NCBI GenBank assembly: GCA_964470865.1
Contig: CAYYFR010000006.1
Span: 1 to 64,000, forward strand
Source: JAEUOS01 sp964470865
GTDB taxonomy: Bacteria > Pseudomonadota > Gammaproteobacteria > Burkholderiales > JAEUOS01
DNA length: 64,000 nucleotides
Direction of reading: 5' to 3'
Made by a program: the position numbers and the translations under genes. This document shows, in pieces, positions 1 to 7,973 of this stretch (position 1 is its first letter; each line of letters begins with the position of its first letter). A model generated the notes under the pieces. That model was given only the letters and a program-made list of their open reading frames with translations, had not been told where the DNA came from and searched no databases.

Positions 1-1
1 C

Positions 2-67
2 TACCGAATCACCTTCCGTTTCGATGGTGAAGACGCCATCGACGTTGACCTGGAGGACTACCACTGA
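2..67 (+). CDS. C-terminal end of a HigB/RelE-family toxin (partial)
   Basis: Only the last 21 codons are present; the gene enters from the left edge. The residues (ending in DVDLEDYH) resemble the C-terminus of HigB mRNA interferases, which end in a similar acidic DYH tail. Its TGA stop overlaps the ATG of the following HigA-like gene by one base, which is the usual coupling of a toxin-antitoxin pair with the toxin first. The identification leans on this context because the catalytic part lies outside the window. Confidence 0.6.
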   Translation, partial: YRITFRFDGEDAIDVDLEDYH

Positions 68-384
68 TGAAGTCGCTACGAGACCCCAAGCGCCGGCCCA
101 CTCATCCCGGTGCGATTCTTCGCGAAGACGTGCTGCCGGCCCTGGGACTCAGCCAGGTGCAATTGGCCAATCACATGGGCGTGAGCCGTCTGACCGTCTC
201 GGAGCTGGTGCACGAGAAGCGCGGCCTCTCCGCGGAGATCGCCATCCGGCTGGCCATGGTACTGCGCACGACGCCAGAGACCTGGATGCGCATGCAGCAG
301 GCGGTGGACCTCTGGGAAGCCCAGAGGGATGTCGGCAAGTTCGAGACGGTCCAGCCGCTGCCCAAGGCGTTGCTGGCGGCATGA
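67..384 (+). CDS. higA: HigA-type antitoxin, XRE-family DNA-binding protein
   Basis: A 105-residue protein with an N-terminal HigA-type opening (PTHPGAILREDVL) and a helix-turn-helix at about residues 28-60 (LSQVQLANHMGVSRLTVSEL), followed by a helical dimerisation tail. This is the architecture of the HigA antitoxin (VapI group), which neutralises HigB and represses its own operon. The start overlaps the stop of the upstream toxin gene, so the two are translationally coupled. Length is normal for the family. Confidence 0.9.
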   Translation: MKSLRDPKRRPTHPGAILREDVLPALGLSQVQLANHMGVSRLTVSELVHEKRGLSAEIAIRLAMVLRTTPETWMRMQQAVDLWEAQRDVGKFETVQPLPKALLAA

Positions 385-453
385 ATTGCCGTAACAACTC
401 GTCACGCTCCGTGCTGCAATAGCCGGTTCAGTGGCGCCACTCGCAGTCGTCGT

Positions 454-1084
454 CTATTCCTGAAGCGGGTGAATGCCGAGGTTCCACCAGGTGGCGAGCA
501 GGCCGGACAGGGTAGCGGGATTGTCGAGCAGCACACCCTGGGCTTTGCGCACCGCGGCCAGAAGCGAATCCATGTAGCGGCTGGTCCTGTCGGAGCGCAA
601 GAACGCGAGGAATGCGGCCTGATCCGCCGGCGGCCAGGCGTCTACGATCGGTTTGATGGTGACCAGATTGAATCCGCTGGGGTAGGGTTCCAGAGCTGCG
701 GGCGGCAGGTTGGAGAGTTCGGAGAGCGGCATGCTCGATCGCCGAGATCTGGGTGTTGAGCGCGTAGCCTGGAAATGGGATCGTGAGGGAGACGCGAGCC
801 GGGTTGGACGAGAAGGCATCGCTGAGCTGAAGAAACCCGATGGTGTCGAAGTAGCCGCTGTCCGCCCCGATCGTTACGGCGGCCTCGAATTGGCATACGT
901 GCAGCGCGTCCGGCGCACGGTTCGGCGCGGTGCCCGGGATGAGGCAGGAGAACGAGATGTCGGCTAAGGGGCCACCGAACCGGGTCAGGTTCCACCCGAA
1001 GAACGTCATGTCGATCCGCGTGGCGTCGGTCGTTGGGGTTGCAGAGGCGCTATGAGCACCCAACGCCAGCAAAAGGAAGGTCAA
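454..1084 (-). pseudogene. Exported protein of unknown function, interrupted by a frameshift
   Basis: Two minus-strand frames look coding and join near 730-740. The upstream frame has a hydrophobic signal-peptide-like stretch ending in HSASA, then a soluble segment (FFGWNLTRFGG ... GYALNTQISAIEHA). The downstream frame continues as MPLSELSNLPPAALEPYP ... WNLGIHPLQE and stops at 454. After the junction the upstream frame turns into Arg/Gln/Ser-rich nonsense, as expected of an out-of-frame read. No ATG or GTG precedes the signal peptide; a TTG at 1084 is the best available start, so the 5' end may also be damaged. I do not recognise the family. A sequencing error is possible; alternatively the second half begins at its own ATG as a separate small protein. 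Confidence 0.5.
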
Positions 1085-1353
1085 CGGAAGGTTAATGTTG
1101 CGGCAAACCGGTACGGGTAGGGCAATCGGGCAAGTCAGGTCGACGCGTGACCATTGTTTACGCCAGGCCGGCGATAGCCAGATAGCGGAGATTGCTACAA
1201 TCAGGTCACTCAAGGGGAGTTGCGGTTCGGGGAAGGCAGGCGCGCATCGGGCTGGAATTCGGGTCTGGTCATTCAACAGGGCGTGCTGCGAAGTGTTTCG
1301 CCCTACACTTCCATCTTGCAATCGATTAACCTACCGGACACCGTAAAGCCGCC

Positions 1354-3519
1354 GTGGCGAACATCCTAGTTGTCGAGGACGACCCGACCATTCGCGAACT
1401 CGTGCGCCTGCACCTGGCCTCCGCGAATCACGAGGTGATTACCGCTGCGGACGGCCTGCTTGGCCTGCAGTTGGCCGTCAGCAGGCTGCCCGACATCATC
1501 ATTTCCGACGTGCAGATGCCGAACATGGACGGTTTTGGCATGCTCGCGGCGGTGCGGGCGAACGAGCAAACGGCGTCGATTCCGGTGATTTTCCTGACCG
1601 CGCTGGACGATCGCGACAGTTTTCGCAAAAGCATGAATCTGGGCGCCGACGACTTTCTCAATAAGCCGGTCAAGCGTAGCGAACTGCTGAACGCGATCAC
1701 CGGTCGCTTAAGGCGCCTGGAAGGCAACCGCCAGTCCGGGGTACATGCCACACTCGAAGGAACGGACGTGCGTGCGGTGGCCAACCTGCGCGCCGCCGAC
1801 CGCACCGCAGCGGCTGCCGCGTTGAGCGATGCAGCCACCCAACCACCGGGCGAACCCGCACGCGGCGCGCAGCGTGCCAAGCCCAGGCGTGCGCTTGACC
1901 TTACCTCGCACTTCAGTTCGATGGAAGAGCGTTCGCCGCCCGACGTGCGCGCCGCAACTTCGCGCGAGACGGTTTACGGCACGGTGCTTTTCGCCGACAT
2001 TCGCAATTTCACCAGCATGGCCGAACTGCTCGAACCCGGGCAGGTGGTCGAGTTCCTCAACGCCTTTTTCGGCCAGGCTTGCGAGCCGATCCTTGACCAG
2101 GCCGGCTGGATAGTCAAGTTTCTGGGCGATGGCCTGGTCGCCATGTTCGATGCCCGCTCCGGCAGCGATGATCATGCCGAACGGGCGCTCAAGGCCGCGG
2201 TTCTGATGGTGTTGGCCGCGCACCGCTTCAAACCGTGGATCCGCGACAAGTATCCGAACCTGCCGATGCCTGATTTCGCCATTGGCGTCGGCGTGCATAC
2301 GGGCGACATTTCGGTGTGCCGCATGGGTTCGGGCGAAGCCACCGAGACCACGGTCATCGGTGACACCGTCAACCTGGCGTCGCGTCTGGAGGGCAAGACC
2401 AAGGAACTGGGCTGGAGCATCGTTGCCAGTCGCGTGGCGGCCAAGGCGGCGGGTCGGCGTTTCATTCCCGGCCGCAGCGGGCAGTTGACCGTCAAGGGGC
2501 GCACCGGCATTGTCGACATCGTCGAGATCACCGGGCTGACGGCACGTCCCGGTGCCGACATGCAGTTCTACCAGATGATCGTCGATGCGCTGAGCGCGAA
2601 TTCGGCGGTGATCGCCCTGGGCCGAGCGGCCGACAGCGCCGCCGCAGGAGCGAGTCCGCCTGCTGCTGCACCGGCGCCGGCGCGTCTCAAACCGCCACAG
2701 GACGATGCGCACATCACCATCGACGGCTATCGCATGATCCGCAAGCTCGGTGAAGGCGGCATGTCCAAGGTGTTCCTGGCGATCGAGCTGGAAACCGAAG
2801 CCCAGCACGTGCTCAAGTTGCTGCCGATCGCCGCCGAGGACGATGAAGAAGGCAGCGACATGATGCAGCGCTTCATTCAAGAATTCGCCCTGGTGTCGCA
2901 GATCGATCACCCCAACGTGGCGCGCATTTATCACCAGGGGTTCACCGACACCTACGCCTATATCGCCATGGAGTATTTTCCGGGCGGAGACCTGCGTGAA
3001 CTGATCGCGCGCCATCTGAGTCCGCAGGTGGCGGTGGCGATCCTGCTGCAGGTGGCCGGCGCCCTGACGGCGGTGCATGCGCAGGGGATCGTGCACCGCG
3101 ACATGAAGCCTGACAACGTCATGATCCGTGCCGACGGCAGCCTGGGTCTTGCCGACTTCGGCATCGCCAAGCAGACCAATTCGGATATCGCCCGTACCAA
3201 GCACGGCGAGGTGTTCGGCACGCCCTACTACCTGGCACCGGAACAGGCGCTGGGCATGCCGGTGGATCAGCGCACCGACATCTACAGCCTCGGCGTGGTG
3301 TTTTTCGAAATGCTGACCGCGCGCCGACCTTTCCAGGCAGACAACGCACAGGCGCTGATGTACCAGCACGTCAATGCCGCGATCCCGCGCCTGCCCGAAG
3401 GTCTCCAGCGCTACCAGACGGTGGTTGAGCGCATGATGGCGAAGAAGCCGGCTGATCGTTTTGCCAGTGCCAACGACCTGATCGATCACGTACTGGCGGC
3501 CGGGCTCACCGACCCCTGA
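1354..3519 (+). CDS. Receiver–adenylate/guanylate cyclase–Ser/Thr kinase fusion protein
   Basis: A 721-residue cytosolic signalling protein starting at a GTG. Residues 1-120 form a CheY-like receiver with phospho-acceptor Asp52, Thr82 and Lys104. Residues about 205-395 form a class III nucleotide cyclase: VLFADIRNFTSM carries the first metal-binding Asp (214) and KFLGDGLVAMF the second (259). Residues about 457-715 form a eukaryotic-type protein kinase with the glycine loop GEGGMSKV, Lys488, HRDMKPDN (581-588), DFG (601-603) and APE (628-630). All key residues are present, so all three modules could be active. An Ala/Pro-rich linker (about 425-450) joins cyclase to kinase. No membrane segment is visible. 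The protein could link a histidine-kinase phosphorelay to cyclic-nucleotide and Ser/Thr signalling; the large hybrid kinase just downstream is the obvious candidate partner (inference). Confidence 0.9.
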   Translation: MANILVVEDDPTIRELVRLHLASANHEVITAADGLLGLQLAVSRLPDIIISDVQMPNMDGFGMLAAVRANEQTASIPVIFLTALDDRDSFRKSMNLGADDFLNKPVKRSELLNAITGRLRRLEGNRQSGVHATLEGTDVRAVANLRAADRTAAAAALSDAATQPPGEPARGAQRAKPRRALDLTSHFSSMEERSPPDVRAATSRETVYGTVLFADIRNFTSMAELLEPGQVVEFLNAFFGQACEPILDQAGWIVKFLGDGLVAMFDARSGSDDHAERALKAAVLMVLAAHRFKPWIRDKYPNLPMPDFAIGVGVHTGDISVCRMGSGEATETTVIGDTVNLASRLEGKTKELGWSIVASRVAAKAAGRRFIPGRSGQLTVKGRTGIVDIVEITGLTARPGADMQFYQMIVDALSANSAVIALGRAADSAAAGASPPAAAPAPARLKPPQDDAHITIDGYRMIRKLGEGGMSKVFLAIELETEAQHVLKLLPIAAEDDEEGSDMMQRFIQEFALVSQIDHPNVARIYHQGFTDTYAYIAMEYFPGGDLRELIARHLSPQVAVAILLQVAGALTAVHAQGIVHRDMKPDNVMIRADGSLGLADFGIAKQTNSDIARTKHGEVFGTPYYLAPEQALGMPVDQRTDIYSLGVVFFEMLTARRPFQADNAQALMYQHVNAAIPRLPEGLQRYQTVVERMMAKKPADRFASANDLIDHVLAAGLTDP

Positions 3520-3722
3520 GAGGGTGAAACGAAATCGTGACGATAGGGTCCGCAGCGCGCCGCGAAGCGCAGCCGAACTCGCGCACGGCCAAGCACTGCG
3601 GGTGCGAGATTGGCCCGCGCAGTGGGCTTGCTCTCACCCTTTTGACTCCGGCGCGCAGCGCTGACCCCTGATAGCGGCAGGGCGCTGCGGTGCAGGTCCC
3701 GCCGGACGTTACAATCCGCCGC

Positions 3723-6700
3723 ATGCGCTTACGCTATCCACTGTCCTGGCTGGTACTGGCGTTTGCGCTGGCCATGACTGCGGCATCCGCCTACTGGATG
3801 CAGGCGGTCGAACGCGGCGACAGTATGGCCCGCTTCGAGCAACTGGTGAATGCACGTGTCGCTGCCCTGGATACCAGTTTCGACCATTTCGAGTTGTACC
3901 TGCGCGGCGTCGGCGGCCTGTTCGCGTCGTCGGTACGGGTCACGCCGCGCGAATGGTCGGCCTACATCGACTCGCTCGAACTTGCGCAACGGCGTGACCC
4001 GTTCGTCAGTTTTGGCTTTGCCCCGATCGTGGCTGCCGGCGAATTGCCGGGTCTGTTGGCCGAGATGCGCCGTATGTTGCCGGCTTATCGCATCAACCCC
4101 GTACCCGCCGAAGGCGCACGTGTCGCACCGGTATCGGTGATCGCAAGTGTGCGCGCCGGCGGCACCCTGGCGGCCGGCGACGATCTGCTTGCCAATCCGC
4201 TTTTCGCCGCCGCCATTCTGGTTGCCGAACGCAGCGGCAAGCCCGCGCTGAGCCGGCGCTTCGATGCGCCCACCGGTGCCGGTGCCGTACTGTTTCTTCC
4301 GATCAGGCGCGATGGCCGGCTTGCCGGCGTGGCGCACCTGCTGTTCAATATCGACGCACTGGTCAGCAGCAGTGCCGGCGGAAACGCCGCCGGCATCAGC
4401 CTGCGTATCGACGACGGCGACCTGACCGGCCAGCCGCTGTTCGCCAGCCCGGGCACTGGACGCGCAGCTGCGCTTTATCGCAGCGTGCGTTCGCTGGACG
4501 CCGGGAGCCAGCGCTGGACGCTACGCTTCGAGTCGACGCCCGCCCTTGAAGCGCAACTGTCGGGGCGCATGCCAGGCACGATCCTGGTATTCGGCGCCCT
4601 GGGCTCGTTCCTGCTGTTCGTTCTTGTGCGCGTGTTGTCGGGCACCCGTCAACGCGCCGAGGAAATCGCCGATCGCACCACCCGTGCGTTGTCGGATCAG
4701 ATGAAGCTGACCGAAGACCTGATCGAACTCAATCCGATGCCGATCTTTCGCAAGGATGTGGATGGGCGTTTTTTGCAGTTCAATCGTGCCTGGGAGCGCC
4801 TGACCGGCCGTTCGCGTGAGGCCTGGATCGGCAAGACGACGGGCGAATTGACGGGTGAACAGGAAGCCCTGCATTCCGCGCAGCAGGAGCGCGAGTTGAC
4901 GCTGCACCCGGATCATGTCGAACGGCGGGAGACGACCATCACCACCAGTGACGGCACGATCTGCGATGTGATCGTCAGCACTGCAGCGGTCAGGCTCGCC
5001 GACGGCACGGTCGCCGGAATCATCGGCACCATCACCGATCTGACTGAAACCCGTCGGCTGACTGCGCAAAACGAGACCCAGCGCGAGCAGCTCGCGCTGG
5101 TCAACCAGTCGGCACAGGCCGGTGTGTGGGATATCGAATGGCCACAGGGCACGGCGTATTTTTCGCCGCGCTACTACGAAATGCTGGGCTACGCGCAGAT
5201 CGACGATGCAGGCCTGCCGGGGGCGCGCAGTGAACTGGTGCATCCGCATGATCGCGCAGCGGTCGAAGCCGCGCGCGAAGCGCATTTCAATGGGGCACAG
5301 CCCTACTTCGATTGTGAATACCGGCTCAAGAAGGCCGATGGAACCTACTTGTGGGTCAGCGGCCGCGGCCTGGCCAGTCTTGATGGCGCCGGCAACCCGG
5401 TGCGTTTCACCGGCTCGATTATCGACATCACGCAACGTCGGCTGGCACAGGCCGAGATCGAACATCAACGCGAACAGCTGGAGCTGGTGATCCAGTCGGT
5501 GCAGGCCGGGGTGTGGGACGAAAACCTGCAGGACGGCTCGGTGTATTACTCGGCGCGCTATCGGGAAATACTCGACTTCGATGGTGGGGACGATCTGGCC
5601 GCCCATGCGCGCGATCCCGCGCGCTTGCACCCGGAGGATCGCGCTATCGTAATCCAGGCGCGTGACCGCTCGATCCATGATGCCACGCCGATGGATCTGG
5701 AATTCCGGCTACGCCGCCGTGACGGCGGCTATGTGTGGGTCAACGCGCGCGCCAAGGCCAGCTACGACGCCAGCGCTCGTGCGGTGCGCTTCACCGGAGC
5801 GATCATCGACATCACGCAGCGTAAAGGGGCGGAATTCGCGCTGCGCGACGCCAATCTGCGGGTGCTGGAGGCGGCCCAGGTCAAGTCGACCTTCCTGGCC
5901 ACCATGAGCCATGAGATTCGCACGCCCCTGAACGGCGTGATCGGCTCGGCCGGTCTGTTGCAGGACACCCGGCTGGATGCGGAGCAGCAGGATTATGTCG
6001 AGACCATCCGTCTCTCCGGGGTGCAATTGTTGACCCTGATCGACGATATCCTCGACTACTCCAAGATTGATTCAGGACGCATGGAGCTGGAGGACGAGCC
6101 TTTCGATATCGCCATCGTCATCGAAGACGCGTTCGAACTCATAGCCGAGCGCGCGCGCGCCAAACGCATCGAATTGCTGTACGACATGGCAGCGATGGTG
6201 CCGCGCCGTGTCTACGGCGACATCACGCGGGTGCGCCAGGTGCTGATCAATCTGGTCGGCAACGCGGTGAAATTCACCGAGAGCGGCGATATTTATGTCA
6301 ACTGTTCGATTGCCGAGGGCGACCCTGCCGGAGAGGGTGCCTTCAAGTTGCGCTTTGTGGTGCGCGATACCGGCATCGGCATTCCGGCTGCGAAGCTGGG
6401 GCGCCTTTTTACCGCCTTCACCCAGGTCGATGCATCGACGACACGCAAGTATGGCGGCACCGGCTTGGGTTTGGCGATCAGCCAGCGCCTGGTCGGCTTG
6501 ATGGGCGGCGAAATCAAGGTTGAAAGCCAGCCGGGCCAGGGATCGGAATTCAGCTTTACGCTGACCACCCGGCGCGCGCCCGAGGACCAGACGCAGAACC
6601 GGCGCATGGGCGAGATCGGCAGCATCGCCGGCAAGCGCCTGTTGATTGTCGACGACTATGCGTCGAACCGGCGTATTCTCGCCGCGCAATGCGCCGGCTG

Positions 6701-7910
6701 GGGCCTGTTCACCGTGGAGACCGCGTCGGTCAAGGAGGCGCTCGAAGCGCTTCAAGCCGCGCATGCGGCGGAGACGCCGTTCGATGCGGTGATCAGCGAC
6801 ATGCTGATGCCGGAGCAGGATGGCCTGGATCTGGCACAGGCGGTGGCGGAGCACCGCAAACGCGCCCGCGTGCGCCTGCCGGTACTGATCCTGTCGTCGG
6901 CGCCGCGTGCCGAGGCGTTTGCCGGGCGCGATGTGCCGGAGCGCTGGATCGCGGCCTATCTCCTGAAACCGGCGCGCCAGGCGCAATTGTTCAATGCGCT
7001 GCTCGACGCGCTCGCGCCCGAACGGCCATTCCATTTGACCGGGCCCGAGTCGGTCGCGCGCCCGGGCGGCATGCAGGCGCATCACGGCCAACTGCGCATC
7101 CTCTTGGCCGAAGACAACGAGATCAACCAGAAGATCGCGATGCGCATGCTGGAACGGCTGGGAAAATCGGCGGTGCTGGTGAATAACGGCAGGAGCGCGC
7201 TCGAGGCCGTGATTGCCGGCGACTTCGATTGCGTCTTGATGGATGTGCAGATGCCGGAGCTCGACGGCCTGGAAGCGACGCGACGCATGGTTGCCGAAGT
7301 CGCGCCTGCCAGGCTGCCATACATCATCGCCATGACCGCCAATGCGATGGCAGGCGACCGTGAAGTGTGTCTGGGCGCCGGCATGCACGACTATATTTCC
7401 AAGCCGGTGCAGATGCAGGGGTTGGCCGATGTGCTGGGGCGGGCGCAGCAGTTTCTGGCGCGACGCGCGGATACCCTCGCCCTGCCAGCTGCGGTGGCTT
7501 CTGAGTGCGCGGCCGCGGTGGCACAAGGAAGCGGTCCGATGCGGGCCAGTTCCGATCAGGTCGCGCCCCTTGACATGCAGCAGATCGACGAATTGCTGGG
7601 ACTTGACGATAGCGGTGAGGTACTGGCCGATTTCATCCAGATGTACACCACCCAGGCGCCGCAGCGCATCACCGAGATCGCGCGGGCTCTGGAGGCGGAT
7701 GATTTCAAGCGGGTGATGCAGGTTGCTCACAGCCTCAAGGGCGCGAGCGGCAATCTGGGGGCGATCGGCGTTGCCGACGTGGCGCGGCGCATCGAGCTGG
7801 CCGGGCAAGCGGGTGACGCGGGTGGCTTGGCGCCGCTGGTGCGCGAAATCGAGGCGCGCTATCGGGATGCCGAGGCTGCGCTCAGGGCATTGCCGCAAGC
7901 GACAAGCTGA
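3723..7910 (+). CDS. CHASE-domain hybrid sensor histidine kinase with three PAS, two receivers and HPt
   Basis: With the ATG at 3723 (preferred to an upstream GTG because it places the membrane helix at the N-terminus) the protein has 1395 residues. Order: membrane helix 6-26; periplasmic CHASE-type sensor about 40-270 (SFDHFELYLRGVGGLFASS, PFVSFGFAP); second membrane helix 286-304; PAS domains about 335-445, 460-575 and 588-703, the last two with typical PAC endings (RFTGSIIDIT, RFTGAIIDIT); HisKA with His730 (MSHEIRTPLNG); HATPase with NLVGNAVKF, DTGIGIP and GGTGLGLAIS; receiver 1 with Asp1026; receiver 2 with Asp1174; HPt with His1336 (AHSLKGAS). This is a full phosphorelay in one chain, BarA-like in layout but with a CHASE sensor. 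It lies about 200 bp after the receiver–cyclase–kinase gene on the same strand, so the two may share a pathway. The ligand cannot be inferred. Confidence 0.93.
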   Translation: MRLRYPLSWLVLAFALAMTAASAYWMQAVERGDSMARFEQLVNARVAALDTSFDHFELYLRGVGGLFASSVRVTPREWSAYIDSLELAQRRDPFVSFGFAPIVAAGELPGLLAEMRRMLPAYRINPVPAEGARVAPVSVIASVRAGGTLAAGDDLLANPLFAAAILVAERSGKPALSRRFDAPTGAGAVLFLPIRRDGRLAGVAHLLFNIDALVSSSAGGNAAGISLRIDDGDLTGQPLFASPGTGRAAALYRSVRSLDAGSQRWTLRFESTPALEAQLSGRMPGTILVFGALGSFLLFVLVRVLSGTRQRAEEIADRTTRALSDQMKLTEDLIELNPMPIFRKDVDGRFLQFNRAWERLTGRSREAWIGKTTGELTGEQEALHSAQQERELTLHPDHVERRETTITTSDGTICDVIVSTAAVRLADGTVAGIIGTITDLTETRRLTAQNETQREQLALVNQSAQAGVWDIEWPQGTAYFSPRYYEMLGYAQIDDAGLPGARSELVHPHDRAAVEAAREAHFNGAQPYFDCEYRLKKADGTYLWVSGRGLASLDGAGNPVRFTGSIIDITQRRLAQAEIEHQREQLELVIQSVQAGVWDENLQDGSVYYSARYREILDFDGGDDLAAHARDPARLHPEDRAIVIQARDRSIHDATPMDLEFRLRRRDGGYVWVNARAKASYDASARAVRFTGAIIDITQRKGAEFALRDANLRVLEAAQVKSTFLATMSHEIRTPLNGVIGSAGLLQDTRLDAEQQDYVETIRLSGVQLLTLIDDILDYSKIDSGRMELEDEPFDIAIVIEDAFELIAERARAKRIELLYDMAAMVPRRVYGDITRVRQVLINLVGNAVKFTESGDIYVNCSIAEGDPAGEGAFKLRFVVRDTGIGIPAAKLGRLFTAFTQVDASTTRKYGGTGLGLAISQRLVGLMGGEIKVESQPGQGSEFSFTLTTRRAPEDQTQNRRMGEIGSIAGKRLLIVDDYASNRRILAAQCAGWGLFTVETASVKEALEALQAAHAAETPFDAVISDMLMPEQDGLDLAQAVAEHRKRARVRLPVLILSSAPRAEAFAGRDVPERWIAAYLLKPARQAQLFNALLDALAPERPFHLTGPESVARPGGMQAHHGQLRILLAEDNEINQKIAMRMLERLGKSAVLVNNGRSALEAVIAGDFDCVLMDVQMPELDGLEATRRMVAEVAPARLPYIIAMTANAMAGDREVCLGAGMHDYISKPVQMQGLADVLGRAQQFLARRADTLALPAAVASECAAAVAQGSGPMRASSDQVAPLDMQQIDELLGLDDSGEVLADFIQMYTTQAPQRITEIARALEADDFKRVMQVAHSLKGASGNLGAIGVADVARRIELAGQAGDAGGLAPLVREIEARYRDAEAALRALPQATS

Positions 7911-7973
7911 GGATATTCCGGCCGTTCGGTAGCGCGAGCCAACTTGAAAGCCGCCGGATGGCTGGCACGCTGA

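Noticed and set aside
428..1321. A continuous 297-residue minus-strand frame over the 5' region
   Set aside because: Only its middle looks coding; the start is in non-coding sequence and after about 735 it becomes Arg-rich out-of-frame sequence. I treat the locus as a frameshifted gene ending at 454.
1708..3489. 593-residue frame on the minus strand opposite the cyclase–kinase fusion
   Set aside because: His/Arg/Gln-rich shadow of a well-supported plus-strand gene, typical of high-GC DNA.
3520..3722. Possible hairpin or promoter between the two signalling genes
   Set aside because: Short inverted GAGGGTGA/TCACCCTT matches are widely spaced and imperfect, and only a TACAAT box is visible without a -35; not strong enough to list as a feature.
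6072..7898. 608-residue frame opposite the hybrid kinase
   Set aside because: No recognisable motif; composition is that of antisense to a GC-rich coding sequence.
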